From Sinobacterium norvegicum (lineage in GTDB: Bacteria; Pseudomonadota; Gammaproteobacteria; Pseudomonadales; Sinobacteriaceae), in contig NZ_CAKLPX010000003.1 of the NCBI RefSeq assembly GCF_923077115.1, forward strand, positions 372,001 to 436,000: a stretch of DNA of 64,000 nucleotides. Reading direction: 5' to 3'. Positions within the stretch are counted from its first letter, which is position 1; each line of letters starts with the position of its first letter. The notes below the pieces were generated by a model. That model worked only from the letters and a program-made list of their open reading frames with translations. It had not been told where the DNA came from and did no database searches. Shown piece after piece: positions 48,795 to 58,022 of this stretch. Both the position numbers and the translations under genes were made by a program.

Positions 48795-49475
48795 ATGACT
48801 TTAACTATGAGTCATTCTGCTGTAACTGCAGTTTTACTTGCCAAGCCAAGTATTTATGCAGATTCGGTGCTGTCGAACATCGAGTTTGGTCATAATATTA
48901 GCAGCCAGCGGAAGAATATAGACGACTGCCACCGGTTTCGTTTTGCCACGGAATCCACGCTGTATGTGATTAATATTGGCGATTATGATTACGATGCCAT
49001 CGAATCCTGCCTGTGGACACTTCAGGCTACGGACGACAGCCTGTTGGTGGCTTTGACCAATGCTCCCAGCGACAATAGTTTTTTCTACCTGTTGAATTGC
49101 CCTATTGTTAAAGGTTTTTTTCATTGTGCGGACAGCCAAGATATTATCGACCGTGGATTAGCTAAAATCCTTGCCGGTGAGTTGTGGTTTTCGCGTCGTT
49201 ATCTCGATTGGCGCCTCAACTTATTACGCTCTAAAACAGTTCAGGCAACGAAGAAAGAGAGCGTGCTGACCTGCCGTGAACGTCAAATCTTGGCGCTGTT
49301 AGCTCAGGGTAAAAGCAATAACGATATCGCCGAAGACCTTTACCTCAGTAGTCATACTGTGCGAACCCATCTGTATAATTTATATAAGAAAATTTCCGTT
49401 AAAAACCGCGGCCAGGCGATACATTGGTTTGCTCGGCAAAATAACTGTGGCGGTGATGAGTATGCTCGACACTAA
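48795..49475 (+). CDS. csgD: Curli/biofilm master regulator CsgD
   Basis: A 226-residue LuxR-family regulator. The N-terminal receiver-like domain lacks an obvious phospho-acceptor pocket, as in E. coli CsgD. The C-terminal helix-turn-helix region (LTCRERQILALLAQGKSNND, then SSHTVRTHLYNLYKKI) closely follows E. coli CsgD, including the KNRGQAIHW end. It activates the curlin subunit genes. GGGAAG lies ahead of the ATG. csgE overlaps its end by 20 bp, so it heads the operon. Confidence 0.92.
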   Translation: MTLTMSHSAVTAVLLAKPSIYADSVLSNIEFGHNISSQRKNIDDCHRFRFATESTLYVINIGDYDYDAIESCLWTLQATDDSLLVALTNAPSDNSFFYLLNCPIVKGFFHCADSQDIIDRGLAKILAGELWFSRRYLDWRLNLLRSKTVQATKKESVLTCRERQILALLAQGKSNNDIAEDLYLSSHTVRTHLYNLYKKISVKNRGQAIHWFARQNNCGGDEYARH

Positions 49476-49905
49476 CCGGTGGTTGTTTTTTTCGGTCATG
49501 TTGATGGCCGCCGCTACGGTGACCGCTGTCGAGCCCGATGAGAAAGAGGCGCTGAAAGGTAATGATGCCATTATCGATGACTTCGGCGGCATTATTATTA
49601 ACCGCACCATTACCACCGCCGGTCATCGATTCTACCGACAGTTAACAGACTACCGCCGTCTAAATTACCCGGAGGATCCGCATAATTTCACAGTATTTGA
49701 ACGTCCGTCGGCTCGCTGGGGCAGCTTGGTGTGGATAGAATATAACGGCAAAACACTGTTTAGAACCTTTATGAACCCCGGCAAAAGCCAGCCTGAGGAA
49801 GTGGCTATGCAGGCTGCTCAGCAGATAACTCGGGAGTTTCAGAAGATACAGTTGAATGAAAAATTCTCCGATCATTTTGATTTAGATTACGATGAATTTA
49901 AATAG
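49456..49905 (+). CDS. csgE: Curli secretion specificity factor CsgE
   Basis: About 149 residues with a signal peptide (hydrophobic LFFSVMLMAAATVTA). The conserved core is INRTITTAGHRFYRQLTDY and VFERPSARWGSLVWIEYN, which matches E. coli CsgE at NERPSARWGS. CsgE caps the periplasmic mouth of the CsgG pore and selects CsgA for export. The start is ATG 49456 or 49462, inside csgD. csgF follows after 15 bp. Confidence 0.92.
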   Translation: MSMLDTNRWLFFSVMLMAAATVTAVEPDEKEALKGNDAIIDDFGGIIINRTITTAGHRFYRQLTDYRRLNYPEDPHNFTVFERPSARWGSLVWIEYNGKTLFRTFMNPGKSQPEEVAMQAAQQITREFQKIQLNEKFSDHFDLDYDEFK

Positions 49906-49920
49906 AGGAGCTAACAGGGA

Positions 49921-50307
49921 ATGTTTATAAAATTATTTATTTTAATCTTTGTGCTGTTGTTTACAGGGCGTGTTTTCTCGGGGCAACTGATTTATCAGCC
50001 GGTGAACCCTAGTTTTGGCGGCAGCCCAATTAATTCGAGTTACCTTCTCGATACTGCCAATGCACAAAATAAGCATAAAGACCCCGATGCCAGAGAGTAT
50101 GAGGAACCTTCTAAATTAGAACGTTTTACCACCTCGCTGGAACAACGATTACTGAATGATTTGTTGAATAACGGTGAGGGGGGGACGTTGCAAACCGATG
50201 ATTTTTTTATTGAGGTAGACGACAGTGATGGCGTATTAGAAGTGGATATTAGAGACCGTCTCACCGGTGAAACGTCGGAGATTATTGTCGATAGTCTGAC
50301 TGAATGA
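49921..50307 (+). CDS. csgF: Curli nucleation and secretion factor CsgF
   Basis: A 128-residue protein with a signal peptide ending near VFS. The mature N-terminus, QLIYQPVNPSFGGSP, matches the CsgF region that inserts into the CsgG channel, and ITVDS-like strands end the protein. CsgF anchors the nucleator CsgB at the cell surface and adds a second constriction to the pore. It is 15 bp after csgE. Confidence 0.93.
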   Translation: MFIKLFILIFVLLFTGRVFSGQLIYQPVNPSFGGSPINSSYLLDTANAQNKHKDPDAREYEEPSKLERFTTSLEQRLLNDLLNNGEGGTLQTDDFFIEVDDSDGVLEVDIRDRLTGETSEIIVDSLTE

Positions 50308-50360
50308 GTATGCATTTTGTTGTATAAAGCCGTGTAATCTTTTGGCTAAGGAGTGGCCAC

Positions 50361-51245
50361 ATGAAGACAGCATTAATAATCATTTTTGTGGTTGTCTTAT
50401 CGGCATGTAATACCGTCGAGACTTACTACGTCAGTGGGCCTGATCGTGCGGAGTTAGCGACGGCGACGGCAACCTACAAAGAGCTTGTATCCCTGCCTGA
50501 ACCCCGGGGGCGCATTGTTGCCTCAGTTTATAGTTTTCGAGATCAAACAGGGCAATACCGCTCCTATCCCTCAAGTTCATTCTCCACCGCAGTCACTCAA
50601 GGCGGGGCAGCGATGCTGGCCAAGGCATTGCATGACTCCAATTGGTTTATTACCTTGGAGCGAGAAGGCTTACAGAATCTATTAACAGAGCGAAAAATCA
50701 TACGCGCCGCGCAGCGTAAGCCCAATGCACCGTCTAATAATAGCGATTATTTACCCTCATTAGTCGCCGCCAATGTGTTGATGGAGGGGGGGATTATCGC
50801 CTATGAAAGCAATGTACAAACCGGTGGTGTAGGGGCTCGCTATCTCGGTATCGGTGGCGATCAAAAATACCAGGTTGATCAGGTCACGATCAATTTGCGA
50901 TTGATCGATATACGCAGCGGCCAGGTGCTCAATAATGTCTCTACTTCTAAGACTATTCTTTCGACAGAGCTGCAGGCCGGTGTGTTCAAGTTTATCGAAT
51001 ATCAGGAACTGCTGGAGGCGGAGATCGGTGTGACGGTCAACGAGCCTGCCCAGCTGTGCGTGCAGGCCGCCATCGAGGCCGCGGTTATCCATATCATTGC
51101 CCAGGGCGTACAGCGCAACCAGTGGCAGCTTAAAAACCCTAATGATTGGCCGGAGAGTACGCTGGCAACCTATCTAATGCAGCAGTATGAACATCGACAG
51201 CCTGTGGTCGACGACCATGAGCCTCACATTTATAAAAGAAAATAA
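50361..51245 (+). CDS. csgG: Curli export pore CsgG
   Basis: A 294-residue lipoprotein with lipobox LSAC (Cys16). The family stretches are ASVYSFRDQTGQYR, LERQ-type LEREGLQNLL, ERKIIRAAQ, YESNVQTGGVGARYLGIG and TSKTILSTELQAGVFKFI. Nine copies form the outer-membrane pore that exports curlins. It is slightly longer than E. coli CsgG (277) because of a polar C-terminal tail. It precedes csgB by 144 bp. Confidence 0.96.
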   Translation: MKTALIIIFVVVLSACNTVETYYVSGPDRAELATATATYKELVSLPEPRGRIVASVYSFRDQTGQYRSYPSSSFSTAVTQGGAAMLAKALHDSNWFITLEREGLQNLLTERKIIRAAQRKPNAPSNNSDYLPSLVAANVLMEGGIIAYESNVQTGGVGARYLGIGGDQKYQVDQVTINLRLIDIRSGQVLNNVSTSKTILSTELQAGVFKFIEYQELLEAEIGVTVNEPAQLCVQAAIEAAVIHIIAQGVQRNQWQLKNPNDWPESTLATYLMQQYEHRQPVVDDHEPHIYKRK

Positions 51246-51246
51246 G

Positions 51247-51257
51247 GTGGTGAGTGA
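51247..51257 (+). promoter_or_regulatory. Weak CsgD-box-like sequence before csgB
   Basis: GTGGTGAGTGA matches 9 of 11 positions of a published enterobacterial CsgD consensus (CGGGKGAGNKA). It lies two bases after the csgG stop in the 144-bp csgG-csgB gap, where a subunit promoter would be expected. The consensus may not apply to this lineage. Confidence 0.25.
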
Positions 51258-51389
51258 GCCCGCAAAAAATTGCGCTGATAGCAGAAAATAATCACGCTTT
51301 TGGTGCAAGATTAATATTTTCGTCGTATATAAAAAATACCGATTTCGACAATACTTAATGTACACACAATCATTAGTATCGGTGATACG

Positions 51390-52013
51390 ATGAAACCTAT
51401 TATTCATGGAAGATTAATACGGGCGGTTTTTTTAATCCTATCCTTTGGGGTTATTTCCAGCTCGGCTCTGGCGCAGGATATTGACTGGTTCGATGAACTC
51501 GAGCCGCTGTTGACGCCTCCCCCCGTCGTACAAAACAGCCCCTCGATTGCCACCTCTTCAGCATCCACAATCAAGCAAGTTGGTGACGGCAATAATGCGC
51601 AAACACGCCAGGTTGGCGATAACTTGGCCGAGACTGAGCAGACGGGTAACGGTAACGACTCATTTCTCGCCCAGTTCGGCATCAACAATACGGCCTCGGT
51701 GAATCAGACCGGCAGTGCCAATGCTGCGGCGGGTTTTCAGCTCGGTGTGGGCAACTCGCTGGAGGTCAATCAACAGGGATATTACCTCTATGGAGCCGGC
51801 ATTCAGCTGGGGTACAACAATGAACTTGAAATCAATCAGCAGGGAGCCGCCAGTGGCGTCTTAGCAGTGCAGGTGGGCAATAATAATGAAACTGTTGTCA
51901 ACCAAAATGGTGTTGGCAACCTGACCATTGTGGAAACCTATGCCTCTGACAGAAAGGTTGAGGTGAATACCAATACAAATTTTAAAGTGTTAGTCGTCCG
52001 TCATTACAATTAA
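51390..52013 (+). CDS. csgB: Minor curlin / nucleator CsgB-like protein
   Basis: A 207-residue secreted protein with a signal peptide ending SALA. After a proline-containing linker come about five or six curlin repeats of 22 residues, each with two Q-x-G-x-x-N motifs (KQVGDGNN, RQVGDNL, EQTGNGND, AQFGINN). The C-terminal part drops the repeat and ends in basic VLVVRHYN, recalling the divergent last repeat of E. coli CsgB that mediates surface attachment. It precedes the large curlin gene. Confidence 0.85.
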   Translation: MKPIIHGRLIRAVFLILSFGVISSSALAQDIDWFDELEPLLTPPPVVQNSPSIATSSASTIKQVGDGNNAQTRQVGDNLAETEQTGNGNDSFLAQFGINNTASVNQTGSANAAAGFQLGVGNSLEVNQQGYYLYGAGIQLGYNNELEINQQGAASGVLAVQVGNNNETVVNQNGVGNLTIVETYASDRKVEVNTNTNFKVLVVRHYN

Positions 52014-52147
52014 GCAAGGAGGTGTCAAGGCAGCAATGAGTGTTGTTTGTTTGAAGACTAAAACATAACGCTTTGGCGTTAAAGGGAATGCATATAAAAA
52101 TGCACATAAAGAGTCGTTAAAATCTTGGAAATCAAAAGGAATTTATT

Positions 52148-53611
52148 ATGTTTAAGTTAACTCCAATCGCAGTCTCGTTACTGCTAGTTTCAACTGCATC
52201 GTTCGCCGGTGGCAGAACAGCAACTATCACTCAACTAGGCGATGCCAACACGGGTGGCGTGACACAAACAGGTTCTGACGTCGGGCTAAACTTTGCCACC
52301 GGTACGATATTTCAGCTGGGTGATGGCAACAGTATGCAGATTACTCAGGATACTGGTACAGACCTTCCAACCTTACTCAATGCGAATTCAACGCAAGTGG
52401 GTACCGGTAATGGCGGCTCTATTACGCAAACGAATACCCTCGGTATTGATAATGCGTTAGTGGTTGTCGAGGGTGATAACAATACCAGTACCATTGTACA
52501 GTCAGGTGCAGTAATCGGTAATGGTGCGGGGATATTTACCGTGGGCGGCAGCCAGAACTCCACCGCCACGATTAATCAAAGCGGTGTGCTTGCGCTCAAT
52601 GCTGCAGTCATTACGCAAGTGGGTACCGATGGCTCAAATAGTAGTATTACGCAGACGGGTATAGCTGCAATCAACGTGGCCGCTATTGCTGAAGTCGGTG
52701 GTAATGGGACGAGCAGCGCCGATATTATGCAGTCAGGCACAGTGGTTGCCAATGCTGCAGCGATTGCGCAAAATAATGCGATAAACTCCAGTGCCTCGGT
52801 GACCCAAGGTGGTAGTGAGACGGCTAATGCGGGTATTATTTTCCAGCTAAACTCTGATGGCGATTCGGCCAGCATTAATCAGGGCGGCTTCCGTGGTGCC
52901 AAGGCTGGGTGGGTTTTGCAGTCCAATACCCAAAACGGCTCGGGTAATATCAATCAGAACACCTCTGGCCCTGGCCAGTTGCAAGTCGCGACGATTAATC
53001 AAAACAACGGTCAGTTCATGTTAGCTGATGTCTCTCAAACCGGAGCCGGCGCGGGTTTATTAAATGCATCGGTAAATCAAAGCAATTCCTACGGCGTCTA
53101 TGCCGGCGTACAGCAAACAGGTGCGAACTTGAATGCCAATGTCGAGCAGCATTATAGTGCCTTTGATGCCTCGTTCATCAACCAGAATGGTGAGAACATG
53201 AATGCCTATACCACCCAGGTGGGTACGGCCTTGGCTATTGCTGCCATTGATCAGACTGGTGAGAATAACAATGCGGCGATATTGCAGGCATTAGGCGTGG
53301 CTGATATAGCCGCTATTGATCAATCAGGTTCAGGCCATAATGCCTTTATAGGCCAGGTTCTAGCCGGCGGTAACTCTGCTGTTATTGATCAAGATGGTAC
53401 CAACCAGACCGCTGCGGTTGTACAGGCGGGCTTGTTAAATGCCTCGACTGTGACTCAGAATGGTGACGGGTCTCTTGGCCTAGTGGCTCAGTTTGGTAAT
53501 GGTAATGGTGTGAATACCGCCAATATAACCCAGTGGGGTAGCAATAACTTTGCTGCAGAATTGCAGGTGGGTGGTGGCAACACCGCAAATATCATGCAAG
53601 GTAATCCATAG
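52148..53611 (+). CDS. csgA: Very long major curlin (CsgA-like), about 19 repeats
   Basis: A 487-residue secreted protein, about three times E. coli CsgA (151). The signal peptide ends at ASFA; the mature protein starts GGRTATITQLGD with no separate N-terminal export segment before the repeats. I count about 19 units of 22-26 residues, each with paired strands and Gln/Asn ladders (ITQLGDAN, VTQTG, INQSG, IDQTGENN). The middle units are less regular, with Ala/Ile-rich turns. It should form the amyloid fibre exported through CsgG. Its own leader has a 134-bp gap after csgB. Confidence 0.87.
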   Translation: MFKLTPIAVSLLLVSTASFAGGRTATITQLGDANTGGVTQTGSDVGLNFATGTIFQLGDGNSMQITQDTGTDLPTLLNANSTQVGTGNGGSITQTNTLGIDNALVVVEGDNNTSTIVQSGAVIGNGAGIFTVGGSQNSTATINQSGVLALNAAVITQVGTDGSNSSITQTGIAAINVAAIAEVGGNGTSSADIMQSGTVVANAAAIAQNNAINSSASVTQGGSETANAGIIFQLNSDGDSASINQGGFRGAKAGWVLQSNTQNGSGNINQNTSGPGQLQVATINQNNGQFMLADVSQTGAGAGLLNASVNQSNSYGVYAGVQQTGANLNANVEQHYSAFDASFINQNGENMNAYTTQVGTALAIAAIDQTGENNNAAILQALGVADIAAIDQSGSGHNAFIGQVLAGGNSAVIDQDGTNQTAAVVQAGLLNASTVTQNGDGSLGLVAQFGNGNGVNTANITQWGSNNFAAELQVGGGNTANIMQGNP

Positions 53612-53678
53612 CGGGTTACGTAGAGTCTGGCCCTATGTTTGGGGTTAGGCTCTCTTTCTTTCACTTTTGATATTCTTC

Positions 53679-54056
53679 ATGAATGCGATAAAGACTCTTT
53701 CCTTAACGGTGTTCCTAGCAATAGGCGCGCCGCTTTTTGCTATGGATAAAGTAAAATCGTCTATTAAAATAGACTATCAAGGCCGCCATGCGATGACACT
53801 TCGTGGTCAAGTCTTTTCTAACGCTGATGCAAAGCTGCGGTACCGCTTGGCCGTGGAACGGCGCAATAATGGCAACCGTGCCAGCATGCAGCAGAGCGGG
53901 CAGTTAATCATTAAATCGGGTGAAACCCTTGCGACATCGACGATGAGCACTAACTTCGAAAAGGGTGATCAATGGAATATCATCTTGACCGTCTATGATG
54001 AGGCCAATAATCAGCTCGATCAGGTGATTTGTAAAAGTCTCGATAAGTGTCGATAA
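53679..54056 (+). CDS. csgH: CsgC/CsgH-like curli chaperone
   Basis: About 125 residues with a signal peptide ending LFA. The mature part looks like a small immunoglobulin-like beta-sandwich. It has KLRYRLAVERRNNGNRAS, then QSGQLIIKSGETLA, the pattern of CsgC/CsgH proteins that stop curlin aggregating in the periplasm. The CxC of E. coli CsgC is absent, as in CsgH of alphaproteobacteria. Two cysteines lie near the C-terminus (ICKSLDKC). It directly follows the major curlin. Confidence 0.75.
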   Translation: MNAIKTLSLTVFLAIGAPLFAMDKVKSSIKIDYQGRHAMTLRGQVFSNADAKLRYRLAVERRNNGNRASMQQSGQLIIKSGETLATSTMSTNFEKGDQWNIILTVYDEANNQLDQVICKSLDKCR

Positions 54057-54131
54057 ATGTCGCTGGCACAAACGAGCGCTAACAGTGATTTGACTTTGTA
54101 ATAGTGTTACGGGAGGCAATCGGGTGGGTGA

Positions 54132-54156
54132 CGGGGTCGGCCGACTGCCGACCCCG
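54132..54156 (-). other. Strong hairpin between csgH and ybiT
   Basis: A perfect 10-bp stem CGGGGTCGGC / GCCGACCCCG with a five-base loop lies in the convergent gap, nine bases after the ybiT stop. It has no T-run on either side, so it may protect RNA 3' ends rather than terminate. Confidence 0.5.
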
Positions 54157-54164
54157 AACAGGGG

Positions 54165-55766
54165 TTAGATACCCTGCGACTTCAGATAATCTTCGTAGTT
54201 GCCGTGGAAATCGACAATCTCGTTGTCTTTTATCTCGATTATACGGGTGGCCAGTGACGAGACGAACTCGCGGTCGTGGCTGACGAACAACAAGGTGCCG
54301 GGGTAGTTCTCTAACGCTAAGTTTAGCGATTCGATACATTCCATATCCATGTGGTTGGTCGGCTCATCCATCAGTAGGACGTTGTTGTCCTCCATCATCA
54401 TCTTTCCGAACAACAGGCGACCCTGTTCACCACCGGAGCAAACCTGAACGTCCTTTTTCTGGGTTTCGGCGTTAAAAAGCAGGCGGCCTAGGGTGGCGCG
54501 AACGATCTGGTCGTCGTGGTGCTCTTGGCGCCAGTAGCTCATCCAATCGAACAGCGATTCCGGCTTGGGGAAGTCGCGGGCGTGATCCTGCGCGTAGTAG
54601 CCGACCTGGGCGTTCTCGGCCCATTTGTAGCCACCCTCGCTGGGTGTTAACTCGTTCATCAAACATTTTAACAGTGTCGTCTTACCGACACCGTTGGCGC
54701 CGATGATGGCGATGCGCTCGCCGGCTTCAACCATCAGGTCGGAGTTTTTGAACAGCAGCTCGCCATCATCGAAACCGTGGCCCAGGCCCTTTACTTCCAG
54801 TGCCAGACGGTGCAGTTTCTTCTCTTGGTTGAAGATAATGTACGGGTTTACTCGTGTCGATGGCTTGATGTCGTCGAGTTCAATCTTCTCTAAGCGCTTG
54901 GCCCGTGAGGTCGCCTGCTTGGCCTTGGAGGCATTGGCGCTGAAGCGGCTAACAAATTGCTTCAGCTCGGCCATCTCGGCCTTCTTCTTGTTGTTCTCGT
55001 TCTGCATGCGCTCACGGGCCTGGGTCGAGGCAAACATGAAGTCGTCATAGTTACCCGGGTACAGCTTGATGGTGCCGTAATCGATATCGGCCATGTGGGT
55101 ACAGATAGCGTTCAAGAAATGGCGATCGTGCGAGATGATAATCATGGTGCACTTGTAGCTGTCTAAGACACCTTCCAACCAGCGGATAGTATTGATATCT
55201 AAGTTGTTGGTGGGTTCGTCAAGTAGCAGAATGTCTGGATCAGAAAACAGTGCCTGGGCTAATAAGACACGGACTTTCAAGCCGGGAGCAACCTCGCTCA
55301 TTGGTCCCCAGTGTAAATCGGTATCGATACCGGCACCGATGAGCAGTTCACCGGCGCGACTCTCGGCGGTATAACCGTCCATCTCAGCAAATTGAGATTC
55401 GAGCTCGCCCACCTTCATGCCGTCTTCTTCGCTCATCTCTGGCAGTGAGTAGATGCGGTCGCGTTCAACCTTGATGTCCCACAGCTCTTTATTACCCATC
55501 ATCACGGTGTCGAGAACGGAGAACTCTTCGAAGGCGAATTGATCCTGATGCAGCCTGCCGACACGCTCGTTAGGCGTGATACTGACGTTGCCGGCGGTGG
55601 GCTCAAGCGAGCCGTCGAGAATCTTCATAAACGTCGACTTACCGCAGCCATTGGCGCCAATTAAGCCATAACGGTTGCCCTCGCCGAATTTAACAGAGAT
55701 GTTTTCAAACAGCGGCTTGGTGCCGAATTGCATCGTGATGTTGGCTGTAGAGATCAAGGCGAGCAT
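54165..55766 (-). CDS. ybiT: ABC-F translation factor YbiT
   Basis: A 533-residue ABC-F protein with two ATP-binding cassettes. Walker A motifs are [10 protein letters not shown] and [10 protein letters not shown], signatures [15 protein letters not shown] and [14 protein letters not shown], and Walker [12 protein letters not shown] and [12 protein letters not shown] charged inter-domain linker lies between. It matches E. coli YbiT (530) in length and in the unusual first signature. ABC-F proteins act at the ribosomal E site; they are not transporters. Confidence 0.92.
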   Translation of the reverse strand: MLALISTANITMQFGTKPLFENISVKFGEGNRYGLIGANGCGKSTFMKILDGSLEPTAGNVSITPNERVGRLHQDQFAFEEFSVLDTVMMGNKELWDIKVERDRIYSLPEMSEEDGMKVGELESQFAEMDGYTAESRAGELLIGAGIDTDLHWGPMSEVAPGLKVRVLLAQALFSDPDILLLDEPTNNLDINTIRWLEGVLDSYKCTMIIISHDRHFLNAICTHMADIDYGTIKLYPGNYDDFMFASTQARERMQNENNKKKAEMAELKQFVSRFSANASKAKQATSRAKRLEKIELDDIKPSTRVNPYIIFNQEKKLHRLALEVKGLGHGFDDGELLFKNSDLMVEAGERIAIIGANGVGKTTLLKCLMNELTPSEGGYKWAENAQVGYYAQDHARDFPKPESLFDWMSYWRQEHHDDQIVRATLGRLLFNAETQKKDVQVCSGGEQGRLLFGKMMMEDNNVLLMDEPTNHMDMECIESLNLALENYPGTLLFVSHDREFVSSLATRIIEIKDNEIVDFHGNYEDYLKSQGI

Positions 55767-55944
55767 CCTAGGTTGTCGATGAGTAAAAATGGTTGGGTCA
55801 AAAATAGGGGCGCACTATACGTTTTTTTGCCGGTTTAAGCAAAAATAAAGTTGCCCTTCAGCCTGCCGCAGTGATGGTTATAGCCTCATTACGCGGCGCT
55901 GATGATCTGTTACAATTGGCCGATATTTTACTGTGAGCCGCCAG

Positions 55945-56421
55945 ATGAACTACATACCGTTTGATGAATACAAGAAAGCCTGGGTTTTTCGCCATCGAGA
56001 TCTGCCGGTCAGTGCCGAGGACTTGGCCGCTATTAAGCCGATGACACCGCAGCGTAGCAGCGAAGTGTGGGGGCTCAATATCAGTGAACTGAGTACTGAA
56101 CCGGATCATTTTACCAACGGTGACTGGGCAGCGGCAAAAAAGACCTGGAAGGTCAATGATCGATGGCAGGAGGCTTGGGATAGCGAGGAGTCGACGTTGC
56201 CCGAGGCAGTGCTGGAAAACATCGACTGGGATGACAATACCGTGGTCTATTTTTGTTATGACTCTGATAATGTGATTGAGACCACCTGGGCGGTGTTTCA
56301 ACGCTGTTGGAAGAATTTTTTGTTTTTCGACGACGGCCCGCTGCTGATCGGCCGCAAGCGTTTGCAGGTGGCTCAGTTTTTTCAGAATGGCAATGTACAA
56401 GTAGGCGAGCGAAAAGCCTAG
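55945..56421 (+). CDS. DUF2947 family protein
   Basis: A 158-residue soluble acidic protein from ATG 55945 (MNYIPFDEYKKAWVFRHRDL), rich in tryptophan, with WDDNTVVYFCYDSDNVIETTW and FDDGPLLIGR. It belongs to DUF2947, a family of unknown function in marine gammaproteobacteria. It stands alone, divergent from ybiT, with 178 bp between the starts. No catalytic motif is recognised. Confidence 0.78.
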   Translation: MNYIPFDEYKKAWVFRHRDLPVSAEDLAAIKPMTPQRSSEVWGLNISELSTEPDHFTNGDWAAAKKTWKVNDRWQEAWDSEESTLPEAVLENIDWDDNTVVYFCYDSDNVIETTWAVFQRCWKNFLFFDDGPLLIGRKRLQVAQFFQNGNVQVGERKA

Positions 56422-56527
56422 GCGGTGATGCTGTCAGTGTGTTGGTTGGTGCGTGACGGCTTGATTTTGATAATCACTCTCAATAATATGCCCATGACTT
56501 ATTGATTTATTTTATTCAGGTAGTGTT

Positions 56528-57088
56528 ATGTCGGTCTTAAATGCCTTACTCCAGCGCAACTCAGCCCCTCGATTACAGGAGCCTGGCCCCAGCCCTGAAC
56601 ACTGTCAGCAGATGTTTCAAGCGGCACTGCGGGCGCCGGATCACGGTCGATTGCGCCCCTGGCGTTATCTCGTCATCGGCGGTGACGACAGAGCCAAGCT
56701 GGGCGAGATCTACGCCCAGGCCGAGCTCGCCCGTGACCCCAATGCCCCGACGGAGAAGCTCGAGCGGTTGCGCGGTCAGCCGTTGCGTGCGCCAATGGTG
56801 ATTGTGGCCATTGTTAACCCCACAGAGAAAGACGGTGTGCCGCTGCAAGAGCAGGTCATCAGTGCCGGCTGTGGTGTCCACGGCCTGATGTTGGCGGCGG
56901 AGTCCTTCGGCTATGCCGGCGTCTGGCGTACCGGCCCAATGGCTACCAATGACACCGTCAACCAAGCGCTGGGCCTTGCCAGCCATGAGAGTATTGTTGG
57001 CTTTATCTATCTCGGTACCCGCATGGGTGAAGCGAAAAAATTACCCGACCTCAATACCGAGGATTTCGTCAGCCACTGGCAGGGCTGA
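56528..57088 (+). CDS. YdjA-like FMN nitroreductase
   Basis: A 186-residue enzyme of the small nitroreductase fold, with RAPDHGRLRPWRYLVI near the N-terminus and AESFGYAGVWRTGPMA for FMN and dimer contacts. It matches YdjA-type single-domain reductases in length (about 183). The physiological acceptor is unknown. The next gene begins about 50 bp on in the same direction. Confidence 0.88.
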   Translation: MSVLNALLQRNSAPRLQEPGPSPEHCQQMFQAALRAPDHGRLRPWRYLVIGGDDRAKLGEIYAQAELARDPNAPTEKLERLRGQPLRAPMVIVAIVNPTEKDGVPLQEQVISAGCGVHGLMLAAESFGYAGVWRTGPMATNDTVNQALGLASHESIVGFIYLGTRMGEAKKLPDLNTEDFVSHWQG

Positions 57089-57140
57089 GAGCTTTGAGGT
57101 AGCCTAGCCGCTTCCTGTTGTTTTGCGGTTAGGTGAGTCA

Positions 57141-58022
57141 GTGCAAGAGAAATCGTTAGTCGTTAAGGCCGCTCTTTGGATGTTGCTGGCGTTGAGCCAG
57201 TTTATGTTAATGGCTGTTGCCGGCCGAGAGCTGACCGCCAATCTTCCCATCAGCCAAATTCTGTTTGTTCGTAGCCTCATCGGGCTGCTGATTATTGCGT
57301 CTATTTTGACCTATGCTCGTGCCTGGCCACAGTTACATCGAGGCCAATTAGGCTGGCATATTCTGCGCAATAGCAGCCACTTCGCCGCTCAATATGGCTG
57401 GTTTTTTGGTCTTTCTATGATTCCTCTGGCCGAGGTGTTTGCCATCGAGTTTACCGTGCCGATCTGGACGGCTATTTTGGCGGTGCTGTTGCTCGGCGAA
57501 AAAATGACGCCGCCGCGACTGGTCGCCGTCGGCTTGGGTTTTATCGGTATGTTGGTGATACTGCGCCCGGGCATCGAGATTATCAGCCCTGCCGCGTTTG
57601 CGGTATTAATCAGTGCCGTCTTCTTTGGCCTCACCCATACCATTACCCGTAAATTAACCGCCGATAATAGCGCCCTGGCCATCTTGTTTTTCATGGTATT
57701 AGTGCAGGGCACGCTGTCATCGATACCGGCAATGATGCAGTGGCAGTCGGTTGAAAGCCTGGATGGGTTCTGGCTATTAGTCGTTGCCTGCACGGCTTTG
57801 TTGGCGCATTTTTCGATGACCAAGGCGCTGGTCTATGCCGATGTCACCGTGGTGGTGCCGATGGATTTTCTGCGTCTGCCGCTGATTGCCATCATCGGCT
57901 ATATTTTTTATCAGGAGTCGATCGATATCTACTTGTTAGTCGGCGGCTTAATCATGCTCAGTGGCAACTTTTACAGTATGCGAGCGGAGAGTAAAAAAAT
58001 GAAACGTGCCGGCAATGAATAA
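57141..58022 (+). CDS. EamA/DMT-superfamily transporter
   Basis: About 293 residues with ten hydrophobic helices in two EamA repeats (LSQFMLMAVAGRELTANLP and later FFGLTHTITRKLTA). Members export or import small metabolites; many are broadly classed as drug/metabolite transporters. GTG 57141 has AGGTGA upstream at close spacing; a TTG at 57123 is an alternative. The last bases overlap the YigZ-family gene. Confidence 0.83.
   Translation: MQEKSLVVKAALWMLLALSQFMLMAVAGRELTANLPISQILFVRSLIGLLIIASILTYARAWPQLHRGQLGWHILRNSSHFAAQYGWFFGLSMIPLAEVFAIEFTVPIWTAILAVLLLGEKMTPPRLVAVGLGFIGMLVILRPGIEIISPAAFAVLISAVFFGLTHTITRKLTADNSALAILFFMVLVQGTLSSIPAMMQWQSVESLDGFWLLVVACTALLAHFSMTKALVYADVTVVVPMDFLRLPLIAIIGYIFYQESIDIYLLVGGLIMLSGNFYSMRAESKKMKRAGNE

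Noticed and set aside
52148-53611. Repeat-rich gene as a CRISPR array or DNA tandem repeat
   Set aside because: The periodicity is in the protein (curlin units); the DNA units are not near-identical and there are no uniform spacers.
55858-56400. 180-residue open frame opposite the DUF2947 gene
   Set aside because: The plus-strand frame has the family pattern and a proper start; the antisense frame has no domain and biased composition.
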